From assembly GCA_036732005.1 (NCBI GenBank), contig DAINDF010000009.1, positions 62,001 to 126,000 on the forward strand: DNA of 64,000 nucleotides, read 5' to 3'. Under the pieces are notes generated by a model, which searched no databases, was not told the DNA's origin, and worked only from the letters and a program-made list of their open reading frames with translations. Shown in pieces: positions 1 to 7,624 of this stretch (position 1 is the first letter of the stretch; each line of letters starts with the position of its first letter). A program made the translations under genes and the position numbers. This DNA is from UBA1926 sp036732005. Lineage in GTDB: Bacteria > Planctomycetota > Phycisphaerae > Phycisphaerales > UBA1924.

Positions 1-1143
1 CCCCGCCCCGGGCGGGCCCGCCTCGACGGGCAGGCCTTCGAGGTGCCGGCGGAGGTCACGCGCGAGCGCATCGGCGGAGGGATACCGGCGGTCCGGGTCC
101 TTCTCGATCGACCGCATCACGATCCAGTCGAGATCGCCCCGGAGCCGCGACGCGAGCGCCCGGTCCGCCGGCCCGTCGGCCGTGCCCCTCAGCACGCGCG
201 ACGAGGGCCTCGGGGGCTCAACCTCTCTGATCACGCGGACGATCGTCGCGAGCCCGCCCTCGCGGAACGCGCCGGCCTCGAATGGGAGCGAGCCGGTGAG
301 CAGCTCGTAGAGCATGACGCCGAGCGAGTAGACATCGCTCCGCGTGTCGAGCCCGCCCGTCCCGGAGATCTGCTCGGGCGACATGTAGGACGGCGTGCCG
401 ACGACATGGCCCGCGAGCGTCAGCATCGTCGCGTCGTCGCGGTCCTGCTCGACGGCCTTGGAGATGCCGAAGTCGATGACCCGGGCCTCGGGCTTGCCGT
501 CCACCGTGGTCACGAGCACATTGGACGGCTTGAGGTCGCGGTGGATAACCCCCTTCTGATGCGCATGCTGCACCGCCAGGCAGACGCGCTCGAACAGCAG
601 CAGCCGCTCGCGGATCGACAGCCCCGCCCGAGGGCAGAACGCGGTGAGCGGCTCGCCCCGGACATACTCCATCACAAAGTACGGCCTGCCGTCCGGCGTC
701 CGACCCGCGTCGAAGATCGTCGCGATGTTGGGATGGTCCATCATCGCGAGGACGCGGCGCTCGGCCTCCATCCGGGCGGCCGACGCGCCGGCGTCCACGC
801 CGCTCCTGAGAATCTTCACCGCCACGGTCCGCTCGACCGGACGCTCCTGAAGTGCGAGGTACACACGCCCGAACCCGCCCTCGCCGATCAGTCGATCGAG
901 CACATACGGGCCGACACGCATCCCGGCCTCGGGCCCCTCGGCCTCCGGCGCCGGAGGCGCGGGCTCGGCCAGGGTCGGCTCGCCCATGAACGCCTCCGCA
1001 CGCTCGTGGGCCTCGAGCAGGCGGAGAAGCCGATCTCGCTGGGCCGCGTCGCCCCCGCACCGGGACTCGATCAACGCCCGCCTCGACCCAGGGGCGGCCT
1101 CGACCGCGTCGGCGAAGATCTCCTTGTCCGTCTCCCGGCTCAC
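1..1143 (-). CDS. Serine/threonine protein kinase, 3' end beyond the window
   Basis: Hanks-type protein kinase that phosphorylates Ser/Thr on unknown targets. The visible 381 residues start at a GTG that overlaps the sigma factor stop (GTGA), so translation is probably coupled. A short N-terminal region is followed by the kinase domain: glycine loop GEGGFG at about 87-92, catalytic Lys in AVKIL near 110, HRDLKPSN near 201-208, DFG near 224-226, and an APE-like SPEQ. All main catalytic residues are present. The reading frame is still open at position 1, so the C-terminal part, where planctomycete kinases often carry a membrane segment and repeats, is not seen. The ECF sigma - kinase pairing suggests the kinase controls, or is controlled with, that sigma factor. 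The kinase call is firm; the role is inferred. Confidence 0.93.
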   Translation of the reverse strand, partial: MSRETDKEIFADAVEAAPGSRRALIESRCGGDAAQRDRLLRLLEAHERAEAFMGEPTLAEPAPPAPEAEGPEAGMRVGPYVLDRLIGEGGFGRVYLALQERPVERTVAVKILRSGVDAGASAARMEAERRVLAMMDHPNIATIFDAGRTPDGRPYFVMEYVRGEPLTAFCPRAGLSIRERLLLFERVCLAVQHAHQKGVIHRDLKPSNVLVTTVDGKPEARVIDFGISKAVEQDRDDATMLTLAGHVVGTPSYMSPEQISGTGGLDTRSDVYSLGVMLYELLTGSLPFEAGAFREGGLATIVRVIREVEPPRPSSRVLRGTADGPADRALASRLRGDLDWIVMRSIEKDPDRRYPSADALARDLRRHLEGLPVEAGPPGAG

Positions 1144-1727
1144 GGGGCGCCGCCTTCCGGCGCTCCGCCCTCGATCTGCTCGAAGAGAACCGCCCGCGCG
1201 TAGGCCCAGTCCCGCATCACCGTCCGCTCGCTCAGCCCGAGCACCCGCGCCGTCTCGGCCACATCGAGCCCCGCGAAGAACCGCAGACGCACAACGGACG
1301 CGGCCCGGGGGTCGCTCTGCTCGAGGCCCCGCAGCGCCTCGTCCAGCGCGAGCACCTGCTCCGGGTCCGACTCGGCGGCGAGATCGACCACGCTGAGCGG
1401 CACGCGCCCCCGCCCGCCGCCCCGCTTCTCCGCACGCCGCTTCCGGGCGTGGTCGATCAGGATACGCCGCATCGCCTGCGCCGCGGCCCCGTAGAACTCG
1501 CCCCGGCTCTCCCAGCCCGACCTCTCCTCGCCCACGAGGCGCAGGAACGCCTCGTGGACCAGTGCCGTCGCCTCCAGCGTGTGCCCGACGCGTTCACCCT
1601 TCATCCGCTCCTGCGCGATACGACGCAGGCTGTCGTAGACCAGCGAGAGCAACCGCTCGCGGGCCGCGTCGTGCATGCCGGCCTCGCGGAGCAGCTCGGT
1701 GACTTGCTCGTGCTCGCCGCGCGTCAT
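1140..1727 (-). CDS. ECF-type RNA polymerase sigma factor (planctomycete Sigma70_ECF family)
   Basis: Alternative sigma factor of 195 residues. Region 2 is recognisable around TALVHEAFLRLVG and the following AMRRILIDHARKR, and region 4 is a helix-turn-helix near residues 150-185 (VAETARVLGLSERTV). This layout matches the ECF family typical of planctomycetes that sits next to Ser/Thr kinases. The ATG start overlaps the stop of the upstream 97-aa gene (ATGA) and its own stop overlaps the kinase GTG, so the three genes form one coupled operon. A longer in-frame extension upstream exists but would run through the neighbouring genes and lacks a ribosome site. No anti-sigma factor is visible; regulation by the kinase is the likely alternative. 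Confidence 0.92.
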   Translation of the reverse strand: MTRGEHEQVTELLREAGMHDAARERLLSLVYDSLRRIAQERMKGERVGHTLEATALVHEAFLRLVGEERSGWESRGEFYGAAAQAMRRILIDHARKRRAEKRGGGRGRVPLSVVDLAAESDPEQVLALDEALRGLEQSDPRAASVVRLRFFAGLDVAETARVLGLSERTVMRDWAYARAVLFEQIEGGAPEGGAP

Positions 1728-2017
1728 GGGCCGTCCCCCGACCCGCCGGGGGCGGGCCCCCGCGAGTCTACCGGATCGCCCCCCGGTCGCCGAGCCTCGT
1801 CCCGCTGATTGTCCAACGCACTCCGGGCGTTCACCAACTGCATCCAGAGCTGCATCAGCGCCAGGAAGCACCGATCGGGCGAGATCCGCCCGCGGCGCAG
1901 CAGCCCGCAGGCGCGGGTCGCCCGCCCCCCGAAAGCGTCGAGGTTGCCGCGGTAGACCGATTCCTGAGCCGTGGCGTCCCCGGGCTCGGGCGGATTGGCG
2001 GGCGGGGTCTGGGTCAT
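1724..2017 (-). CDS. Small protein of unknown function, first gene of the ECF sigma-kinase operon
   Basis: Unrecognised 97-residue protein. It starts at an ATG preceded by GAGGTG at a normal distance, and its stop overlaps the sigma factor ATG (ATGA), which is the main argument that it is real. The N-terminus is Pro-rich and low complexity. The middle (about residues 35-70) could form an amphipathic helix containing LALMQLWMQLVNAR, and the C-terminus is Gly/Pro/Arg-rich. There is no signal peptide or membrane segment. A partner or inhibitor of the sigma factor would fit the position, but nothing in the sequence shows it. Confidence 0.6.
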   Translation of the reverse strand: MTQTPPANPPEPGDATAQESVYRGNLDAFGGRATRACGLLRRGRISPDRCFLALMQLWMQLVNARSALDNQRDEARRPGGDPVDSRGPAPGGSGDGP

Positions 2018-2043
2018 GCGGCACCTCGAGGGCCACCCCACAC

Positions 2044-2120
2044 GGCGCAGCGCGGGGCGATCGACTGCCAGCACAAAAAAATCTCTCGGCTTGTGGCAGT
2101 CGCCCCGGGCCCGCTGCGCC
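2044..2120. repeat. Long imperfect inverted repeat between divergent genes
   Basis: The arms read GGCGCAGCG...GGGGCGA...CTGCCA and its complement, extend inward through ACAA/TTGT, and enclose an A-rich loop with a run of seven A at 2075-2081. Each arm is about 30 bases with small bulges. The repeat lies between the start of the 97-aa gene (2017, minus) and the methyltransferase start (2257, plus). It could be a regulatory RNA hairpin, a protein-binding site or a terminator-like structure; the sequence does not decide. Confidence 0.55.
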
Positions 2121-2256
2121 GTTGGTTCGCCAGCCCGGCCCGACGCCGGGAGCGCCGATCCGGCCGGCCCCCATAAAGGGAGGCCGCCCCAAACCAGGCG
2201 GGCCCACCGCCCGCCCCGGGCCGGACCAGACACCCCCCACCCGAAAGGACCGGACC

Positions 2257-3333
2257 ATGTGCATCCTCTGTGCCCCATCGCTCGCCCCCGCCGCGGGCTT
2301 CTCCGACCGCCTCGTGGACATGATCAACAGCGCCGCGATCGTGCAGATGATCTCGGTCGGCCACCGCACCGGGCTCTTCGACGCGATGGCCGGCTTCCCG
2401 CCCTCCACCAGCCGGCAGATCGCCGACTCGATCGGGCTCAATGAGCGGTATGTCCGCGAGTGGCTCGGCACGATGGTCACGGGGCGCGTGATCGCCCACG
2501 ACCCGCAGGCCGGGACCTTCTGGCTCCCCGACGACCACGCCTCGGTGCTGAGCCGGGCCGCCTCGCCCGACGCGATGGGCCATGTCGCCCAGTTCCTTCC
2601 GCTGCTCGCCCGCGTGGAGGACGAGATCGTCGAGTGTTTTCGGAACGGGGGCGGCGTGCCCTACGAGCGGTTCCCGCGGTTCCACGAGGTCATGGCCGAG
2701 GAGAGCGGGCAGTCGGTCGTGAGCCACCTGCTCGAGCACATCCTGCCGCTCGTTGAGGGGCTCGACAAGCGCCTCGACTCGGGCATCCGCGTGCTCGACA
2801 TCGGCTGCGGGCGGGGTGAGGCCGTGCTCCGCATGGCCGCCCGCTTCCCCGCGAGCCGGTTTGTGGGCTACGACCTCTCTCCCGAGGCGATCGGGCACGC
2901 CCGGGCGCGGGCCCGCGAGTTGGGGCTCTCGAACGCCCGCTTTGAGGTGCGCGACCTGACCGGGTTCTCGGAGCCCGGGTCGTACGACCTGATCACCGCG
3001 TTCGACGCCGTCCACGACCAGAAGGACCCGGCCAGCGTGCTGGCGGGCATCGCCCGGTCGCTCCGCCCCGGCGGCGTGTTCCTGATGCAGGACATCGCCG
3101 GCGCGAGCGATATCGCCGGGAACATGGATGTGCCGTTCTCCCCGTTCATGTACACGGTCTCGTGCATGCACTGCATGACCGTCTCGCTCGCCCAGGGCGG
3201 CGCGGGGCTCGGCGCCAAGTGGGGCGAGCAGCTCGCCCTGCACATGCTGGGAGTCGCGGGACTCGGCGAGGTCGAACTCCGGCGGCTCGAGCACGACCCC
3301 ATGAACGCGTACTTCATCGCCCGCGCCGCCTGA
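2257..3333 (+). CDS. Class I SAM-dependent methyltransferase with N-terminal winged-helix domain (Rv2258c-like)
   Basis: Protein of 358 residues. The first 90 or so residues resemble the winged-helix/dimerisation domain of Rv2258c-type and O-methyltransferase-like proteins (TSRQIADSIGLNERYVREWLGTM). A Rossmann methyltransferase domain follows with motif I VLDIGCGRGEA near residue 185, a YDLSPEAI acidic loop, and a motif IV-like segment (YDLITAFDAVHD). The start is the ATG after GAAAGGA at 2243-2249; the longer in-frame extension overlaps the minus-strand operon and is rejected. The next gene is an MddA-like methyltransferase 42 bases downstream, so the pair probably shares a transcript and perhaps a sulfur or volatile-methylation role. 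The substrate is unknown. Confidence 0.85.
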   Translation: MCILCAPSLAPAAGFSDRLVDMINSAAIVQMISVGHRTGLFDAMAGFPPSTSRQIADSIGLNERYVREWLGTMVTGRVIAHDPQAGTFWLPDDHASVLSRAASPDAMGHVAQFLPLLARVEDEIVECFRNGGGVPYERFPRFHEVMAEESGQSVVSHLLEHILPLVEGLDKRLDSGIRVLDIGCGRGEAVLRMAARFPASRFVGYDLSPEAIGHARARARELGLSNARFEVRDLTGFSEPGSYDLITAFDAVHDQKDPASVLAGIARSLRPGGVFLMQDIAGASDIAGNMDVPFSPFMYTVSCMHCMTVSLAQGGAGLGAKWGEQLALHMLGVAGLGEVELRRLEHDPMNAYFIARAA

Positions 3334-3375
3334 AGCGGCCCCGCCTCAAGCCAATCCGAACGAAAGGACACGGAA

Positions 3376-4185
3376 ATGACCACCGCAACCGTTTCCACCG
3401 ACCTGACCGATCCCGCCCCGTCCGCCGCCTCCGCCGCCGCCCGCTGGGGCGTGCTCGCCTACGGCGCGCTCGCGTACGCCATGTTCCTCGGCGTGTTCCT
3501 CTACGCGGTCTGCTTCATCATCGGATTCGCCGTCCCCGTGACGCTCGACACGATGCCCGGGGGCGACCCGCTCGCGGCGCTGCTCACCAACGCGGGCCTG
3601 CTCGGGCTCTTCGCCCTCCAGCACAGCCTGATGGCCCGGCCGGCATTCAAGCGGGCCATCACGCGCGTCATACCCCAGCCCGCCGAGCGCAGCACCTATG
3701 TGCTCTGCACAAATATCGCCCTGCTCGCGATGTTCTTCTTCTGGCAGCCCATGGGCGGCGTGATCTGGGACGCCCAGCACCCCGCGCTGCGGGTCGTGCT
3801 CGACGCGCTCGGCGTCGCGGGCTGGGGCATCGTCCTGCTGGCGACCTTCCTCATCAACCACTTCGATCTCTTCGGGCTTCGCCAGGTCTGGCTCTGTTTC
3901 CGCAACAAGCCCTACACCCCGCCCGTCTTCGGCACGCCCATGCTCTACCGCATCGTGCGCCACCCGCTCTATGTCGGCTGGCTCATGGCGTTCTGGTTCA
4001 CCCCGACCATGACCGCGGCCCACCTCGTCTTCGCCATCGCCACGACGGTCTACATCCTGGTCGCGATCCAACTCGAAGAACGCGACCTCGTCGCCGAGCA
4101 CGGGGAGAAGTACATCGCCTATCGCGAGCGGGTCCCGATGCTGGTCCCGTTCCTGAAGGCCAAGCCCGGGCGGGAGGCCGCGTGA
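3376..4185 (+). CDS. mddA: Methanethiol S-methyltransferase-like integral membrane protein
   Basis: Membrane methyltransferase of 269 residues in the NnrU/isoprenylcysteine-methyltransferase superfamily. MddA converts methanethiol to dimethyl sulfide using SAM. After a short Ala-rich N-terminus there are about five to six hydrophobic segments. Family signatures seen are LFALQHSLMARPAFKR near 75-90, PAERSTYVLCTN near 98-110, and the C-terminal SAM-binding motif YRIVRHPLYVGWL near 190-205 with the EERDL...Y...YRERVPML tail. Start ATG follows GAAAGGACACGGAA. It lies directly downstream of a soluble SAM methyltransferase and is followed, with a GTGA overlap, by a 42-codon membrane peptide. The main alternative is another NnrU-family methyltransferase with a different thiol substrate. 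Confidence 0.78.
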   Translation: MTTATVSTDLTDPAPSAASAAARWGVLAYGALAYAMFLGVFLYAVCFIIGFAVPVTLDTMPGGDPLAALLTNAGLLGLFALQHSLMARPAFKRAITRVIPQPAERSTYVLCTNIALLAMFFFWQPMGGVIWDAQHPALRVVLDALGVAGWGIVLLATFLINHFDLFGLRQVWLCFRNKPYTPPVFGTPMLYRIVRHPLYVGWLMAFWFTPTMTAAHLVFAIATTVYILVAIQLEERDLVAEHGEKYIAYRERVPMLVPFLKAKPGREAA

Positions 4186-4310
4186 ACACCTCGATCTGCC
4201 GCATCGCCCGCCGGGGCGGGCTCGCCGCCTTCGTGTTCTTCACGGTCAAGGGGCTCGCCTGGCTCGCCCTCGCGGCGGGCGCCTGGGCCGGCATGATCAC
4301 CATGCCCTGA
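4182..4310 (+). CDS. 42-residue single-pass membrane peptide
   Basis: Small open frame starting at the GTG that overlaps the mddA stop (GTGA). The product has a short basic N-terminus (RIARRG) followed by one hydrophobic helix, roughly residues 14-40, rich in Ala, Phe and Leu, and ends MITMP. The positive-inside charge pattern and the overlap support translation. It could be a small partner of the membrane methyltransferase. No family is recognised. Confidence 0.5.
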   Translation: MNTSICRIARRGGLAAFVFFTVKGLAWLALAAGAWAGMITMP

Positions 4311-4336
4311 CGCATCGAACGAGCCATACTCGGCAG

Positions 4337-4366
4337 CGCCCGGCCACCCGGCCGGGCGTTGTTATT
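4337..4366 (+). terminator. Probable Rho-independent terminator after the mddA unit
   Basis: A 9-bp perfect GC stem (CGCCCGGCC / GGCCGGGCG, loop accc) begins 27 bases after the last stop and is followed by TTGTTATT. The T tract is interrupted, so strength is uncertain. Confidence 0.6.
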
Positions 4367-4402
4367 CTCCGGCGCCGCACCCGGAGCACGCGGGACGGGC
4401 AA

Positions 4403-4475
4403 TGGAGCGGAGGAGACTCGAACTCCCAACTTCCAGCTTGCAAAGCTGGCACTCTACCAATTGAGTTACCGCCCC
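4403..4475 (-). tRNA. tRNA-Ala (anticodon UGC)
   Basis: Full cloverleaf on the minus strand. The 7-bp acceptor GGGGCGG pairs with CCGCTCC through one G-U pair. The D arm has ACTC/GAGT, and the anticodon stem CCAGC/GCTGG surrounds the loop TTTGCAA with anticodon TGC. There is a 5-base variable loop and a T arm with loop TTCGAGT. Discriminator is A and the 3' CCA is not encoded. Length is 73 nt. Confidence 0.96.
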
Positions 4476-4500
4476 GATCGGCCGCATCATAGCGCGCACG

Positions 4501-4534
4501 CAAAAGGCCGGGGCCGCTTCCCGCGACCCCGGCC
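4501..4534 (-). terminator. Rho-independent terminator of the beta-helix/dockerin gene
   Basis: On the minus strand, GGCCGGGGTCGC and GCGGCCCCGGCC form a strong stem ending in TTTTG, about 30 bases after the stop at 4563. Confidence 0.8.
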
Positions 4535-4562
4535 CGGCGCTGCGCCGCCTGAGTCCTCCCGA

Positions 4563-6869
4563 TTACGGGCAGCCGGTCAGGAACGCGGCGATGAACGCGG
4601 TGATGTCCGCCAGGTCGAAGATGCCCGCCGGGGCCGCGAAGTCCGCCGCCGGCTGCCCCGACTGGAACGCCTGCACGAACCCCGTGATGTCGGCCAGGTC
4701 CAGCAGGCCGTCGGCGTTCAGATCGGCCGGGCCGCAGGGGTCGATCTGGCTCTCGAACGCCCCCCGGTCGATGGCGTGGATCAGGCCCGACTGCCCGATC
4801 CCCGCGAGATCCACGAAGCGGTCGTTTCCGTCCAGGTCGAACGGGAGGTTCTCGAAGGTCACGCCGTTGCCGTCCAGGTCGTAGTCATCCAGCGGCACGA
4901 AGGTGATGTCGCCCGAGTCCTGGGCGGGGGAGCCCATCTGGAGGCGGAAGTTGTCGTCGGCGTTGCCGAGGATCCCGTCCGCGCCGTCCGGATCGGCGAA
5001 CAGCGGGTTCGCGGTGCTGTTCATGAACTGGGCCGTGTTGAACGGCACCTGCATCGCCGACCCGTTCTCGATCGTGCTGTTCGCGAAGGCGACGAAGGTC
5101 GGCCCGTTCACGATCTTGAACGAATCCTCGCCCTCGAAGCCGGGGGTCGTCGTCGTCCCCGAGTTGCCCCAGACGATGGAGTTGAACACCGTGCCGTCGG
5201 CCCCGTTGGCCAGCAGCACCCCCGACGAATCGCCCAGCGCCTTGTTGTGCGCGACGGTGCTGCTGGAGATCAGGATGTCGCCGCTCTCGCCCGTCGCGTA
5301 CACCGCCGCGGCGTTGAACCCGTTGGTGTTCCCCGCGATCAGGGTGTTGATGATGTCGACCGGGCTCTGGTTGATATGCAGCGTGCTCGACCCGCCGGTG
5401 TTGCCCCGCATGAGGCAGTTGACGAGCTGCGCCTCCTCGCCGTTGCCCTTCAGGTACACCGCCGCGCCGTCGTCCCACGCCGAGTTGCCGATGAACTCGC
5501 AGTTCACGAAGACCGGGTCGGCGGATGAGGCGAACACCGCGCCGCCGTCCGCGTCGGTATTGCCGGTGATCTTCGCGTGGTTGGCCTCGAAGACGCACCG
5601 CTCGAACAACGGATCGACGAAGTTCGCCCAGACCGCCCCGCCCTCCCGCAGGGCCGCGTTGTTCCGGAAGGTGACATCCCGGAAGGCAGGCCCCGAGTCG
5701 TTGCCGACAGACGGGAACTCCGAGTCGGGGATGATCTCGACCCCGCCGCCGCGCCCCGCGAGATACGCGGACCCCGGCTCGTCGTCGAACCCGCCTGAGA
5801 TTGTCACATGCTCAACCAGCGTGGTGTCGCCACACCCGATCAGCGTCAGGAGCGTGCGGGTGTCGTCCGAGGTGCCCGCCCCGCCGATCGAGCCGCTGAT
5901 GAGGACCTCCGTGTTCCGGCCGAACTCCCGCTGGTTCAGGTAGTTCTCCGTCCCCGCGAAGCCGCCGAAGATCCTGGTGCCGTCGTAGAACCGCAGCGAC
6001 GCGTCACGATCGGTGAAGAAGACGGAGGTGAACGGCGTGGCGGTGTAGACCCCGCCGGCGACCCACAGGTCGAAGTCCACGGTGTTCGCCGTCGTCTCCG
6101 TCTCGTAGGCGTACATCGCCTCGAGAACCTCGGAGGCCCCGTGGAGCGAGCCCATCGCGTTCTCCCAGCTCGTGCCCGAGTTGTCGCCCGTCGCGTTGTC
6201 GTTGATGTGCATCACGGGGCGGAGCCCGTCGAGCTTGACGATCTGCATCGCCGACACGATCGCCTGCCCGCCCCCGATCCGCGACACATTGATGGTCAAC
6301 TGCCCGTCCGCCGCGACATCGGCCCGCGCGACCGTGTAGTTCTTCCCGAACCGGAAGGTGTCCGCCACGCTCCCCCCCGTCACCGGCCCGATCCCGCCCA
6401 CCACATTGCTCACACCGACGCTCGCGTTGATCCCGCTCGGGCTGTTGGCGAAGTAGACATACACGGCGTACCGGCCCGGCTGCAGGTTGTGGAACTCGTA
6501 GGTGTCCTGGTTGTCGGTCGTGTCGACCTGGAAGCCGTCGAGCATCATCGCACGGAAGACGCCCGTGTCGGTGTTGTTGCTCGCCACGCCCCCGACGCGG
6601 GGCCAGGGCGTGTGGATGCTCACCGAGGTGCTCTGGTTGTTCAGGTCCCGCAGGTTGAACGAAGCGGGACCGGTCACCGTCGCATGGTTCCAGTACCCCC
6701 GACGCCCGCACCCCCAGTAATCCGCCGGCGGCGGCGCCAGGCCGGGCTCGGTGTACTCGAGCGACCCCGAGTCATACGAGTAGATCCCGAGTTCCACATT
6801 GAACGACTGGCCCAGGGCCGATCCGGCAAGGGCGGTGAGCAGAGTGACAGCAGTCAGTTGGCGCAGCAT
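4563..6869 (-). CDS. Secreted right-handed beta-helix protein with GC-type dockerin-like C-terminus
   Basis: Predicted extracellular protein of 768 residues. The N-terminus is a signal peptide (MLRQLTAVTLLTALAGSALG, cleavage before QSF). Residues about 20-210 form a domain resembling a carbohydrate-binding or fasciclin-like sandwich. The middle (about 220-650) has repeated turns of polymorphic-outer-membrane type, with many FxNCxFxGN and NSIVWGNSG-like steps expected of a parallel beta-helix. The last 60 residues hold two EF-hand-like loops, the first canonical (DLNADGLLDLAD), the second of the form FAAPAGIFDLAD, and end GCP. Start ATG is preceded by AAAGGGAG; an upstream in-frame extension lacks a signal peptide. 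Function is probably cell-surface or polymer-binding; no catalytic motif is recognised. Confidence 0.85.
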   Translation of the reverse strand: MLRQLTAVTLLTALAGSALGQSFNVELGIYSYDSGSLEYTEPGLAPPPADYWGCGRRGYWNHATVTGPASFNLRDLNNQSTSVSIHTPWPRVGGVASNNTDTGVFRAMMLDGFQVDTTDNQDTYEFHNLQPGRYAVYVYFANSPSGINASVGVSNVVGGIGPVTGGSVADTFRFGKNYTVARADVAADGQLTINVSRIGGGQAIVSAMQIVKLDGLRPVMHINDNATGDNSGTSWENAMGSLHGASEVLEAMYAYETETTANTVDFDLWVAGGVYTATPFTSVFFTDRDASLRFYDGTRIFGGFAGTENYLNQREFGRNTEVLISGSIGGAGTSDDTRTLLTLIGCGDTTLVEHVTISGGFDDEPGSAYLAGRGGGVEIIPDSEFPSVGNDSGPAFRDVTFRNNAALREGGAVWANFVDPLFERCVFEANHAKITGNTDADGGAVFASSADPVFVNCEFIGNSAWDDGAAVYLKGNGEEAQLVNCLMRGNTGGSSTLHINQSPVDIINTLIAGNTNGFNAAAVYATGESGDILISSSTVAHNKALGDSSGVLLANGADGTVFNSIVWGNSGTTTTPGFEGEDSFKIVNGPTFVAFANSTIENGSAMQVPFNTAQFMNSTANPLFADPDGADGILGNADDNFRLQMGSPAQDSGDITFVPLDDYDLDGNGVTFENLPFDLDGNDRFVDLAGIGQSGLIHAIDRGAFESQIDPCGPADLNADGLLDLADITGFVQAFQSGQPAADFAAPAGIFDLADITAFIAAFLTGCP

Positions 6870-7044
6870 GGTCGGTCTCCCTTTCGCGTGGAGCGTGCAC
6901 AGCGACCGCGCAGGACCGGCCGGACCTCCCGGCCGCCGCCCTCTCAGGCCGCCTCGATTGCACTTGGTTCCGGTCCGCTCGCAGGCGTCCCGGCAACAGG
7001 CCCTGCCGAGGTTCCCCCCGGCATGCCCGCCCTTCACTCCCCAG

Positions 7045-7500
7045 TCAATGCGACGGGTCGGCCGCGACCGGCCGACGCCGGGAGAGAAAATCTCGCGAAT
7101 CTCCGCCCTCGATCATCAACGCGCAGACCCGCCCGAACACGGCACGCCACGCCCCCTCCGTCGCCCCGTCCCAACCCGGCCCCGCGGAGGACGCGAGCGT
7201 CTCCATCAGCACCTCCATCACGAGCGGGTAATGCTCGGGCCTCGTGCCGAACTCGGCATGCCGGGCCCCGAGCTCCCGCAGCGTGTCCGCGAGGTCCTCG
7301 ATCCGGTCGGCGTTCCTCGCCACGATCGCCACCGCCGCGGCGAGGTGCTGCCGTTGCCGGGTCATGTCGTCGGGGAACATCCCCCGCACCGCCGGCGCCC
7401 GGGCGAAGAGACGGTCGTAGAACGACGCCGAGAACGCCCCCATCGAGCCGGAAAGGCCCTCGAACGAGCGGAAGACGATCTGTGCGGCGTCGAGCGGCAT
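7045..7500 (-). CDS. Single-domain globin (flavohemoglobin-type haem domain)
   Basis: Cytoplasmic haem protein of 151 residues, a normal length for a single-domain globin. The start ATG follows AGGAG. The E-helix segment is MTRQRQHL near 46-53, and the proximal F8 His is His81 in the ELGARHAEFGTRPEHY motif, which is characteristic of FHb-like and Vitreoscilla-type globins. No FAD/NAD reductase domain follows. Likely roles are oxygen binding or nitric oxide detoxification with a separate reductase. It lies alone between the beta-helix gene and the divergent ECF sigma operon; a link to that operon is not shown. Confidence 0.88.
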   Translation of the reverse strand: MPLDAAQIVFRSFEGLSGSMGAFSASFYDRLFARAPAVRGMFPDDMTRQRQHLAAAVAIVARNADRIEDLADTLRELGARHAEFGTRPEHYPLVMEVLMETLASSAGPGWDGATEGAWRAVFGRVCALMIEGGDSRDFLSRRRPVAADPSH

Positions 7501-7624
7501 CGGGGGCTCCTGCGGTCCTCACCCGCAATGCGACAGGCCGGGCCCCACCGGCCGGCCCTTTCCGAAATTGTTGCGGTTTTCCCCCCGCCCCACGATAATG
7601 CCCCGCCCCCTCAGGAGATCCGGC

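Noticed and set aside
43..1203. Plus-strand open frame opposite the left-edge kinase.
   Set aside because: The minus strand carries an intact kinase with all motifs; the plus frame has biased antisense composition.
1675..2256. In-frame upstream extension of the methyltransferase.
   Set aside because: It overlaps the sigma operon in antisense, has low-complexity sequence and no ribosome site; ATG 2257 has GAAAGGA.
4563..6869. Autotransporter (type V secretion) assignment for the beta-helix protein.
   Set aside because: No C-terminal beta-barrel; the protein ends in the dockerin-like GCP tail.
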